Positions 18,170 through 26,534 of a stretch of DNA of 64,000 nucleotides are shown here, piece by piece. The stretch spans positions 122,689 to 186,688 of the forward strand of contig CACVKW010000771.1 of the NCBI GenBank assembly GCA_902749685.1, given 5' to 3'. The stretch's first letter is position 1, and each line of letters starts with the position of its first letter. Source of the stretch: Olavius sp. associated proteobacterium Delta 1 (GTDB lineage: Bacteria; Desulfobacterota; Desulfobacteria; Desulfobacterales; JAFDCJ01). A program made the position numbers and the translations under genes. The notes beneath the pieces are model-generated. The model was not told the DNA's origin and searched no databases. It worked only from the letters and a program-made list of their open reading frames with translations.

Positions 18170-18603
18170 GGCTCCTCAATTTTTGTTATCTTAGCCTGTT
18201 TATTTATCCATCCAATAATCTCAGGCATTTTTAAATATAAGTGCAAAAATTCTGGTATGACGGAAGTATTACCCAAAGAAATACGAAGACAGCCTGTACC
18301 GCATAACCAGCCTACATTTTCATTACATACTATTGCTTGCCGGCCAATATCGCTCCGCCTTCCATAAATGATATCGCCTTTTGATAGCTTGTGTTTATGA
18401 AGCCTATCAACATGATTTTGTGAAACGCGAGCAATTCTCGATTGCTCAATCTTTCCATTGATAATATCAGCAGGCATTATAACCGGAGTGCCTGTACCCT
18501 GATAATCAGACTGGTGGAGCTGAGAGCCGAAAGGACCTGTTTTGACTTCTCCGCCACCGGTATCGCATATTTCACCGATAGTGCTTTTTATCCACCCTCT
18601 CAT
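18166..18603 (-). pseudogene. N-terminal fragment of a second HsdS
   Basis: 145 aa, starting MRGWIKSTIGEICDTGGGEVKTGPFGSQL-like (first 20: MRGWIKSTIGEICDTGGGEV), the usual start of an HsdS target-recognition domain, continuing with LSKGDIIYGRRSDIGRQA. It stops after INKQAKITKIEEP, where intact HsdS would continue to the end of domain 1 and a whole second half. About 250 residues are missing. The 3' end is joined to the next gene by an ATGA overlap. It belongs to the decayed minus-strand operon with fic and hsdM. Confidence 0.75.
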
Positions 18604-18749
18604 AAGTCTCCTGTAATTTGATACAAAAAGGGCAGATACATAGAACTGTCCTTACGGAGTTTGCACATGCATTTTGAAGAATTACATGGAAATGAATAGA
18701 CTCGATTCTATGTTTGCCCCTTTTCATATCCAAACCGTACCCATATTTT

Positions 18750-18820
18750 AATAACGTGTCCACAAAATCAATTTTTATGGACACGTTTTAAAAACATGTC
18801 CACGACATGGACACGTTATT
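18750..18820. repeat. Cluster of TGGACACGT palindromic repeats
   Basis: AATAACGTGTCCA (18750-18762) and TGGACACGTTATT (18808-18820) are perfect 13-bp inverted arms. Between them lie TGGACACGT (18778-18786) and ACATGTCCA (18794-18802). The cluster straddles the stop codon of the fic remnant, between it and the hsdS fragment. It may be an operator, a recombination site or an mRNA structure. Confidence 0.5.
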
Positions 18821-19055
18821 TTGAAAGGATCTCCAATAGTCCTTTATTCAGATACAGGTTCTCTTTGCCGACCTTTTGAATTTGTATAACACCTATTTTT
18901 TCAAGTTCTTTCAGATAATTAGCTGCTGTCTTTCTTTGGACGATCCCGGCATCCACCATAAACTGTGCCTTGATATAGGGCTGGTGAAAAAGAAGCTCGA
19001 TGAGATCCTTGGAATAGACGCGGGACGGAAGGTTTTCTTTCGTGAATTCAAGGGT
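18816..19055 (-). pseudogene. C-terminal remnant of a Fic-family protein
   Basis: The frame from 19049 reads SRVYSKDLIELLFHQPYIKA, then VDAGIVQRKTAANYLKELE, and ends LLEILSK with TAA at 18816-18818. This is the winged-helix C-terminus found after the Fic domain in Fic proteins of type I restriction operons. The catalytic Fic core is absent, and the frame is closed by TAA at 19056-19058, next to the end of the hsdM pseudogene. Some 80 of about 370 residues remain. The placement between hsdM and hsdS is the usual one. Confidence 0.65.
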
Positions 19056-19076
19056 TTATTCGGAGAAAATGCCATA

Positions 19077-21033
19077 TTATTCTTCCCCTGTAAGTTTCAA
19101 AACATTGCGATGGATTATCTTTTCAAGCTTGCGGGCCTCCCTGTTCAGGCTGCCCAGCTCCTGATTCATTGCCAGCAGCTCTTCGACAAATTCCTCCTCG
19201 GTTTTGCCATCTTCTTCGATGACCACCCCCACATACCGGCCGGGATTGAGTGAATAATCCTGCTCCCTGACCTCTTGCGGTGTGGCCGATTTACACAGGC
19301 CGGTCACATCTTCATATTTTGCCAATGGGAATCGCTCCTGCAGCCATTGGATGTGTTTGTAAAAATTTTCTGCATTTTTTACTTCAGCATGCAATGCTTC
19401 CAGGGCGGTTTTCAGTTCCCGGGTCTGCTTGTCAGTGGCATTGCGCTTACCCTTCTTTTGGGCTTTTTCGGCCAGTTGCTTTTCATGGCGGCGGACCGTT
19501 TTATCCAACCGTTTCAGGCATTGGTGGAGACCGTCATAAAAAGGCTCAATGTCCCCGCGCAAGGCATGTTGGGCTTTGTTTATTTGCTCAATAGAGGCTT
19601 GTTTGCCTTTTTTTTTCAGATATTCGCCGTGTCGGGTTCGAAGCTTTTTCAGATCCGACCACTGTTTCACCAGATCGAACACGGTATCTTTGCTATCATT
19701 GCCGTCCAGGACTTCCAGCAGTTGCTCGGATATTGACTTCACTTGGATTTTACTTTCGAGTAGCTTTTCCATGCCCTGCTCAAAGTAACGGTCGATGAGT
19801 TTGATAAACTTTTCTTTCTTGCCTTTGTGCAGGTGGCTTATGATGGCGATATTCTGGATCTGCTCATCGGAAAATTCGCGGTGAGCGCGGTCGATCTGGT
19901 TAAAAATGTTGCGGGTATCAATGAATAGGATGCGGTCATCCTGTTTGGCGCGGTCAAAAAACCACAGGGTGGCCGGCAGGGTGACCGTGTAGAACATGTT
20001 GGACGGCAGGGTCAGCATGCCATAGATCAGGTCATTTTCGATCAGGGTTTTGCGGATATCCGCCTCGGAGTGGCGCGCATCCGAGGCCGAGTTGGCCATG
20101 ACAAGAGCCGCACGTCCAAGTGTTGAACCGCCTGTATCCCTCCACCCGCTTCAGGCTCACGTCGTCCACATTAAACGGTGGATTGGTCAGGACATAATCA
20201 AATCGCCCGAAACTTTCGAATGGGTTTTCGTAATAGGTGTTGGTCTGCCGGACGTCGCCGCGCAACCCGTTTACTGCCAGGTTCATCTTGGCCAATTTGA
20301 CGGTTTCCAGTGTTTTTTCCTGGCCGTAGACAAACAGATCCCCATTGCCGTTGGCCAACTCATGGCGCTGTTTCTCGATAAATTTGGCCGACTGCACGAA
20401 CATGCCGCCGGAACCGCAAGCCGGATCGAAAACCGTGCCGCGATGGGGTTCGATGATTTCCACCATTAACCTCACCACTGAGCGCGGCGTGAAGAACTCA
20501 CCACCACCCTCTCCTTCTGCCATGGCAAAGTTACCCAAAAAATATTCATAGATTTGCCCGAACATATCCCCGGCCGCATCTTCGGGAATATTGGAAAAAT
20601 TTTTGAGCAATTGCATGGGGATGGATTTGTCGGTGCGGGTGAGCCTGAACTATTCGTCCTGGGGCAAAATGCCTTTGAGTTCCGGTTTATATTCCTCGAT
20701 GGCCTCCATGGCCTTTTTGATGACCTGGTCAATGTCCTGCTCCTCCGGTAGATTTAGCAGGTAGTCGTAACGGGCATGATCGGGTAAATAAAATCCGCAT
20801 TTTTCAATGGCAATCTCGGAGATCGCTTTTTCCCGCCGCGTGTCTTTTAGCTTGTTGTATTGTTTCATAATCGCCTGTTCACTCTGGCGATATTTATTAT
20901 CTGCGAATTTTAGAAAAATCAGTCCCAACACCGGTGTGGAGTATTCAGTGGACTTTAAATCGGAATTCGCCCTTAGCGTATCGGCACTGCGCCACAGGTC
21001 ATCTTCAAGTAGTTTCTGTTCTTGTGCGTTCAT
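19077..21033 (-). pseudogene. Second type I methyltransferase gene (hsdM), decayed
   Basis: Three consecutive pieces. The first (21033-20650) starts MNAQEQKLLEDDLWRSADTL and ends LPQDE at a TAG (20650-20652). The same frame then continues FRLTRTDKS, where relatives have a Tyr. The second carries DPACGSGGMFVQ (AdoMet site) and TNPPFNVDDVSL (catalytic NPPF). It then jumps near 20110-20120 from RRFNT to GRAALVMANSASDARHSE in another frame; about 40-50 residues are lost. The last piece (20099-19077) is the HsdM C-terminus ending LKLTGEE. One nonsense codon plus a deletion-frameshift make it non-functional. It is a different HsdM subtype from the one at 7.8 kb. Confidence 0.88.
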
Positions 21034-21286
21034 AATCTATTTCGGCTAAGACAAAATATTCTTCCGTGGTAGCAATTAATTATCGGTAAACATAAAATTC
21101 CAAGTTTAGAATGGATTGGCTGATTAGGGTGCATATCTGTAAGATGGTCTTTTCCCTGTTTATCTGAATGATTCCGTTAGGCAAGATAATTTTAGAGATG
21201 TTATTCATGTTAAAGGATTATATAGAGATAGACAGCCTGGGACCGGGTCTTGGAAGATATTTTGACCGACAATCCGCACTTTATGG

Positions 21287-21316
21287 TTGACAAAAGTTTA
21301 CAAGCTGTTTTATCTT
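21287..21316 (+). promoter_or_regulatory. Sigma-70-like promoter of the XRE-ImmA gene
   Basis: TTGACA at 21287-21292, an 18-bp spacer and TATCTT at 21311-21316. The ATG at 21323 follows after only six bases, so transcription from this promoter would begin at or next to the start codon, giving a leaderless mRNA. No ribosome site is visible upstream of that ATG. Confidence 0.5.
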
Positions 21317-21322
21317 GTCATC

Positions 21323-22453
21323 ATGGGGAAAAAATTGAATATACAGAAGATTAGCCAGTCCATGGATGAAAAGGGCTTAAATCAAGCTGGCCTTGCCCAA
21401 ATAATGGGGGTTTCCAGAACAATTGTGTCTGCCTGGTTTAAGGGGCGAAAATTTCCGCGTCCGGATAAACTTCTGAAACTCGGTCTGGAGCTTGGATTAC
21501 CGTTTCAGGACCTTGTTGAAAAATCTGTAACAGCATCTGAACCTGTTGTGGCATTTCGAAAAAAAGGCCGTCGCAAAACTACCGATAACCATATCGAAAA
21601 TGCTAAAGAAATTGGTCAGTTGCTTGACTTACTGGCGCCCTATCTCCCTTTTGATGGTATGTTTCAACCGCCTTCCCTAAAAGCGCCAAAACTGGATTAC
21701 AGCTATATCCAAAATGCGGCCCAGCAAATTAGATCAGAGATTAAGGTGAAAGACGATGCATCAATAGCATTTGAACAAATGATCGCTAAACTAAATAATT
21801 TTGAGGTCGTTCTGATTCCTGTATTCCATGGACAGCGGGAGCATCATGAAAACGCCCTTCATATCTTCTTGCCAGCCTCAAAAACCACCTGGATTTTCAT
21901 TAACCTGGACAGTAATCTCCACGATTTCAAATTTTGGATGGCTCATGAATTGGGGCATGTTCTATCACCATCGTTGACAGGGGATAGTGCAGAAGATTTC
22001 GCTGATACATTTGCCCAGGCCCTCCTTTTTCCTGAGATGCTAGCAAAAAGGGCTTACATTTCCCTAAGACGCCTCCGTTCATCCCGTTCGAGGATTCGTG
22101 AGATAATAAGACTGGCAGACTCGTATACGATTTCCCCTATAACTGTTTATTTGGCGATTAATGAGTATTCAGCCGCATACGGATTGGTGGAATTGAACCT
22201 GGAACCTGATATTTACGCTGCGACAACCTACTTCAATAAAAAGTATCCAAACGTAAGCGAGATTCTATTTGATGGAAAGCTTTGCAGTGCTTCAGATTAT
22301 ATAAAGAAATCAAAAGAGCTTTTCGGCAGCCCTTTTTTTGAAGCACTTAGGGTATATCTTTCTGAAAATGAGATATCAGGCGGATTTATTCAATCCATCC
22401 TGGACTGCTCTATTCTTGATGCCAAAGAGATTCATGCGGAACTGATTCAATAA
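21323..22453 (+). CDS. XRE-family regulator fused to ImmA/IrrE metallopeptidase domain
   Basis: 376 aa. An N-terminal helix-turn-helix (LNQAGLAQIMGVSRTIVSAW, about residues 19-38) is followed by an ImmA/IrrE peptidase domain with the zinc site HELGH at about 208-212 and DFADTFAQALLFP. This class comprises COG2856-type antitoxins and the protease that inactivates a phage repressor. The ATG 21323 start is chosen because upstream in-frame codons overlap a promoter. The next gene, a PIN-like protein, starts on the very next base after the stop, so the two form a tight pair, probably antitoxin then toxin. Confidence 0.85.
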   Translation: MGKKLNIQKISQSMDEKGLNQAGLAQIMGVSRTIVSAWFKGRKFPRPDKLLKLGLELGLPFQDLVEKSVTASEPVVAFRKKGRRKTTDNHIENAKEIGQLLDLLAPYLPFDGMFQPPSLKAPKLDYSYIQNAAQQIRSEIKVKDDASIAFEQMIAKLNNFEVVLIPVFHGQREHHENALHIFLPASKTTWIFINLDSNLHDFKFWMAHELGHVLSPSLTGDSAEDFADTFAQALLFPEMLAKRAYISLRRLRSSRSRIREIIRLADSYTISPITVYLAINEYSAAYGLVELNLEPDIYAATTYFNKKYPNVSEILFDGKLCSASDYIKKSKELFGSPFFEALRVYLSENEISGGFIQSILDCSILDAKEIHAELIQ

Positions 22454-23011
22454 ATGCCCAGAAAAAGAATTCTGCTCGACAGCAACGCCTATCTAAGACT
22501 CGCCAACAGTTTTCACCCGTTACTACATGAACCCTTTGGAAAAGACCAGTACGCACTTTATCTCATCCCCGAATTTCAGAAAGAGTTTGATAGGAACCCG
22601 CGACTCGCCAACAAATTTGGGTGGGTGAACCAACCGGAATACATTGAAAACAGAAAATATCGTATCCGGGTCACTCGGCCCCAAAGAGAACAGATAAACT
22701 TAATTTACTCTTACTTATGGCCTCATAATATCAGTGAAGGTCTTGGAGCTTCACCGATTGATGTACGGGCACTGGCCTATAGTAATGCTTTTGCAATTCC
22801 GGTGGTTACGGACGATTTTCAAATGAGAAAACTTGGTACAAACTTTGGTTTCGAAGTATGGAGCCTTCTGGATCTATTAAAGATCATGTATAAATCTAAA
22901 TGGATTGACATTAGCGACATTAAAACTTTGCTAAATTACCTCAAATACGCAAAAGACTTGCCATATCCTTCCTTTGAAAAACACATCAAAATTTTTTTTG
23001 AAGGGATATAA
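22454..23011 (+). CDS. PIN-like domain protein, probable toxin partner
   Basis: 185 aa. N-terminal LLDSNAYLRLA supplies the first PIN acidic residue. The segment ASPIDVRALAYSNAF and the following VVTDDFQMRKLG give the later acidic residues (D in SPID, DD in VTDD) of a metal-dependent ribonuclease site. It begins directly after the stop of the XRE-ImmA gene, without a gap. Known PIN toxins cut tRNA, rRNA or mRNA and are neutralised by the partner gene; that role here is inference. The Phe/Tyr-rich C-terminus (about 130-185) is not typical of VapC. Confidence 0.7.
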   Translation: MPRKRILLDSNAYLRLANSFHPLLHEPFGKDQYALYLIPEFQKEFDRNPRLANKFGWVNQPEYIENRKYRIRVTRPQREQINLIYSYLWPHNISEGLGASPIDVRALAYSNAFAIPVVTDDFQMRKLGTNFGFEVWSLLDLLKIMYKSKWIDISDIKTLLNYLKYAKDLPYPSFEKHIKIFFEGI

Positions 23012-23447
23012 GGTATAGAATATCATTATACATATTGGAAACCTAAGGGCTTCATTTCTCAATGACTCATGCTGCGACTCTACCTTGACTCTGCCCTCAA
23101 CTCTGCCTTGACTCTGTCCTGGTTTTCGATACGTTCTAAGTTCTTAATGAATATATTCGGTTTTACTATATCCCTTCTTAGCCCTTACTTGGTCCCTACT
23201 TAGTCCCTGCTTGAACCTGTCACCCCGAGCTGTTTAACTATCCGGAATTTCGAGACAACTGGATAATATTAAAATCTGGACTTGGTTATCAACATCGGAT
23301 ACAGCAAAAAGAAGTTGTTGCGACGCAGTCGCAACAATTTGAATATATTAGGCGACTTCAACTCAGCATTGAGCAGTTGTCAAAAATTACTTGACTGCTC
23401 AGATACAGGTTGAATCTATCATAGTTTCAGGTGCTTGGCTGTTCATC
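23012..23447. other. Gene-debris region, reverse-strand linker-like repeats
   Basis: No intact gene. On the reverse strand, positions about 23070-23230 read GLSRDQVRAKKGY and GQSQGRVEGRVKVE, like the degenerate DQVGTK and VEGQVEG linkers of COG2865 (AlbA_2) proteins, with frameshifts between them. TTGTTGCGAC (23315-23324) and GTCGCAACAA (23328-23337) form a perfect 10-bp hairpin with a 3-base loop. These protein matches are short and repetitive, so the origin is only suggested. Confidence 0.35.
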
Positions 23448-23449
23448 CA

Positions 23450-23698
23450 ACTGTTCGAAATTTTCGAATAGTTGAAAAAAAATATTGATTCAATATGATA
23501 CCAACAATATAATGCCTCAGTTAAACAGTGTTACCCCGCAAGTACCCCGCAAGTACCCCGCATGTTGACCCGCAGGTTGTCATGTTGCTTATGGATTGGA
23601 AATAATAAAATTGGCGTGTCAAATGGTGGGTGTATGCAACTTGTAAGGAATACATACAAGTTCATCGAAAGGAGATTTTGGATAAAGTCGTAATATGA
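23450..23698 (+). pseudogene. Compressed remnants of rhuM, AlbA_2 and ygjP genes
   Basis: Three scraps on the plus strand. 23450-23476 reads TVRNFRIVE, as in RhuM; by eye 22 of 27 bases match 9470-9496. 23530-23582 repeats ACCCCGCAAGT, the DNA of the VTPQV linker, with one-base losses. 23663-23698 reads HRKEILDKVVI and stop, versus HRKEILDKVII and stop at the end of the YgjP-like gene (16943). The order rhuM, AlbA_2, ygjP is that of the intact operon. The last scrap overlaps the start of the next gene by ATGA. Confidence 0.5.
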
Positions 23699-24624
23699 AG
23701 ATTTTTTACACCGATACATTTAAAATTCCGCTGCCCGCAAAACACGGCTTTCCTAAAAATAAATACCCGTTGCTGCGCAGGCGGATATCGGAGCAATTGG
23801 ACAATCAAGCGGTTGAAATGAGCATCCCGGAACCGGCAACCGACGAGGAGATTCTTCGAGCCCATGATTTGGTGTATTTTCGGCGTTTTGTAAGTGGTGA
23901 AGTGACTGATAAAGAAGTCCGGCGGGTCGGTTTGCCGTGGTCCCTACAGATTGTGCAGCGGGCGCGCTATTCGGTTGGGGCGACTATTGCAGCCTGCCGG
24001 GTGAGTTTGGACGAAGGCCTTGCGGTCAATCTCGGTGGTGGAACCCATCATGCTTTCAGTGATCACGGGCAGGGATACTGTTGGTTAAACGACAGTGTGA
24101 TCGCGTCCAGAACCATTCAGGCCGAAGGCCGCGCAGGGAAAATTCTGATAATTGACTGCGACGTCCATCAGGGAAACGGCACCGCCGCCATTCTCAAAGA
24201 CGATCCGACTATTTTTACCTTCTCCATCCATGGCAAAAACAACTTTCCCTATCACAAAGAAACCAGCGATCTGGATATTGAGTTGGATGACGAAACAGAT
24301 AATGAGACCTATCTGAATGCTCTTGAAAAAGGTCTAAACGAATCCATTCCACAATCCGGTGCCTATCTGGTGATTTATTTGGCGGGAGCTGACCCCTACC
24401 GGAACGACCGGTTCGGTCGCCTATCATTGACCAAAGCCGGCCTGGCGCAACGAGACGCGCTTGTTTTTCAACATTGCCATCGAGCCGGGATGCCGGTGGC
24501 GGTCACCCTGGCCGGTGGCTATGCGCCACAGGTGCAGGACACGGTTGACATTAATTTTCAAACCATCTTAACAGCCCTGGAATTTCAACAACGCTTTTGT
24601 CTGAGCCGGTCTGTCTCGAGCTAA
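23695..24624 (+). CDS. Histone-deacetylase-fold (AcuC/class II HDAC-like) amidohydrolase
   Basis: 309 aa. Zinc-dependent deacetylase superfamily: NLGGGTHHAFSDHGQGYC carries the paired active-site histidines, IIDCDVHQGNGTA supplies the zinc ligands D and H, and LAGADPYRNDRFG the third ligand D. Bacterial members deacetylate acetyl-proteins, polyamines or other small amides in the cytoplasm; the substrate is open. The ATG overlaps the stop of a ygjP remnant (ATGA). The usual Tyr near the C-terminus is replaced by the GGYAPQVQD loop, which matches class II/IV-like members. Confidence 0.87.
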   Translation: MKIFYTDTFKIPLPAKHGFPKNKYPLLRRRISEQLDNQAVEMSIPEPATDEEILRAHDLVYFRRFVSGEVTDKEVRRVGLPWSLQIVQRARYSVGATIAACRVSLDEGLAVNLGGGTHHAFSDHGQGYCWLNDSVIASRTIQAEGRAGKILIIDCDVHQGNGTAAILKDDPTIFTFSIHGKNNFPYHKETSDLDIELDDETDNETYLNALEKGLNESIPQSGAYLVIYLAGADPYRNDRFGRLSLTKAGLAQRDALVFQHCHRAGMPVAVTLAGGYAPQVQDTVDINFQTILTALEFQQRFCLSRSVSS

Positions 24625-24842
24625 GTCGAGAGGGTCGCCCACCTAAAAATCTATCTGCGTTTTGTCTGCCTGAGTCTGCGGCTAAATTATTCATTTCCGT
24701 TCATACCCTTTATCTACCGGCTATCCCCTTTTTTTTGCTTTTCGTCGCCTTTTCATCGCGTCAGTTTCACTATTTAGATAGGATGAAATCATGAAAAACC
24801 CCCTTATGGTGATACATCAACCCAAATTGAAAGGAGAATCCA

Positions 24843-25931
24843 ATGAAAGTGCTGGCCTTGAATTCCAGTCCCCGAGGTGACGGTCAGAGCAAAACCGCAA
24901 TAATGTTAAATTCCCTGATAGACGGTATGCGCGAAGCCGGTGCCGAGGTGGAGGTGGTGTCTTTGAGCAAAAAGACCATAAAGCCCTGTGCCGGATGCTT
25001 CAGTTGCTGGACCAAAACTCCGGGAAAATGTATCCATAAAGACGACATGACCCGGGAGCTGTTTCCCCGCTGGCTGGAATCCGATTTGGTCGTTTACGCC
25101 TCCCCTCTTTATCACTACACCGTAAATTCCGAGATGAAAGCCTTTATTGAGAGAACGCTTCCGGTGCTTGAACCGTTTTTTATTGCAACAGAGGGCCGGA
25201 CCTATCATCCCCTGCGTTCGAAGGCACCCAAAGTGGTGATGTTGTCCGTGGCCGGATTCCCGGAAGAATCGGTTTTTGATCAGCTGTCATCCTGGGTAAA
25301 TTTTATATTCGGCAAAAACAGTATTCATGAAAACGCACTGGTCGCAGAGATCTATCGACCCATGGCCGAGGCCCTGACGGTTCCGTATTATCAGAACATT
25401 GCCAAAGACGTCCTGTCGGCAACCCATGCGGCCGGTCAGGAACTTGTTGCCTCCCAGACCATCTCTAAAGAAACCATGTCTAAAATCACCCAGCCAATGG
25501 TGTCCAATCCTGAAGACTTTCTGGAACTGGGCAACCTGATGTGGAAAACCTGCATTGCCGAGGGGATTACTCCGAAAGAGTTTGGAGCCAAAGGACTTGT
25601 TCCGCGGGCGGATTCAGCCCGCTCCTTCCTGGCGCTGATGAAATTGGCATTTAATGCAGACGCCGCCGGGGCTACCGATGCCCGGCTGCAATTTAAATTC
25701 ACCGGTGACATTGAGGAGGCCTGCTATTTAGCCATCCATAAGGGGACCATCACGGGAGCTATCGGTTCAGTGGATCAAGCCGACCTGACGGTGAATGCCC
25801 CGTTTGAGGTCTGGATGGATATTGTGACCAAGAAAGCAGACGGTCAGCAAATGTTTATGGAGCAAAAATACACAGTCGAAGGTGATTTGGGGCTGCTCAT
25901 GCAAATGGATCAGTTCTTTGGCAGCAGTTAG
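24843..25931 (+). CDS. Flavodoxin-fold NAD(P)H-FMN reductase fused to SCP2 sterol-carrier domain
   Basis: 362 aa. Residues 1-190 are an iron-sulfur-flavoprotein-type FMN reductase: ALNSSPRGDGQSKTA binds FMN phosphate and CAGCFSCWTKTPGKC gives the cysteines. The C-terminal 110 residues (ARLQFKFTGDIEEACYLAIH onward) match the SCP2 lipid-binding fold. The fusion suggests a flavin-dependent reduction of a bound lipid or isoprenoid. AAAGGAG is eight bases before the ATG. The stop is TAG. It is first in a likely operon with the DUF2141 protein and the FAD oxidoreductase. Confidence 0.83.
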   Translation: MKVLALNSSPRGDGQSKTAIMLNSLIDGMREAGAEVEVVSLSKKTIKPCAGCFSCWTKTPGKCIHKDDMTRELFPRWLESDLVVYASPLYHYTVNSEMKAFIERTLPVLEPFFIATEGRTYHPLRSKAPKVVMLSVAGFPEESVFDQLSSWVNFIFGKNSIHENALVAEIYRPMAEALTVPYYQNIAKDVLSATHAAGQELVASQTISKETMSKITQPMVSNPEDFLELGNLMWKTCIAEGITPKEFGAKGLVPRADSARSFLALMKLAFNADAAGATDARLQFKFTGDIEEACYLAIHKGTITGAIGSVDQADLTVNAPFEVWMDIVTKKADGQQMFMEQKYTVEGDLGLLMQMDQFFGSS

Positions 25932-25982
25932 TCGCCTAAATATTCAATAGTCAATTCCGAATTGTCCGGGATAGGAGGAAAA

Positions 25983-26435
25983 ATGAAAAAAATTACCAGC
26001 AGATACTTTTTCGCAGTTGCTTTCTTGGCCCTTTTGGTCGTTGTTCCATCACCGGTGTTCAGTGAATCCACCGGCAAGTTAGTTGTAGATATCAGCGGCT
26101 TTCCCAATTCCGATGGATTTGCCATGGTGGCTTTGAATAATTCTGAAGAATCTTACAAAGGCGGAGAGAATACCGCCGTCGCCAAAACAAAGTCGATGGT
26201 GGTCGATCAGAAGGCCCAGGTCATTTTTACTAACCTGCCATACGGCTGGTACGGAGTATCCATTTACCATGATGAAAACAGCAATGGCGAAATGGATAAA
26301 AACGCAATGGGAATCCCCAAGGAGGCCTATGGTTTTTCCAACAATGCCAAAGGTTTTTTCGGGAAACCCGCTTACAAGAAGGTAAAATTCGAATTGAATT
26401 CAGCCGAAAAGCAGATTGCCATCAAGCTGGATTAG
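25983..26435 (+). CDS. DUF2141 secreted protein
   Basis: 150 aa from ATG 25983, with AGGAGG at 25974-25979; upstream in-frame starts lack a ribosome site. The first 30 residues (MKKITSRYFF and a hydrophobic stretch ending VFS) form a Sec signal peptide. The mature part has the DUF2141 pattern, with LPYGWYGVSIYHDENSNGEMD and GFFGKPAYKKVKFEL-like ends. DUF2141 proteins are small periplasmic or exported beta-sandwich proteins of unknown role, often beside carotenoid or lipid enzymes, as here. Confidence 0.83.
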   Translation: MKKITSRYFFAVAFLALLVVVPSPVFSESTGKLVVDISGFPNSDGFAMVALNNSEESYKGGENTAVAKTKSMVVDQKAQVIFTNLPYGWYGVSIYHDENSNGEMDKNAMGIPKEAYGFSNNAKGFFGKPAYKKVKFELNSAEKQIAIKLD

Positions 26436-26534
26436 CTTTTTGGGGTTCAGAGGTTGAAGGGAGTTCCATTATCTATGCCCCCCTGAACTTCGAAGCCCCT
26501 TAACCTGGCCCCCGAATAGAAAAGGAGGTGCTCC

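Noticed and set aside
23448..23474. CAACTGTTCGAAATTTTCGAATAGTTG as a transcription terminator
   Set aside because: The stem is followed by A, not T, on the plus strand and has no T-run on the minus strand. It is better read as RhuM coding debris, which is palindromic by nature.
23012..23694. CRISPR-like or integron array suggested by repeated motifs
   Set aside because: Repeats are short, adjacent and coding-derived, with no regular spacers and no cas or integrase genes.
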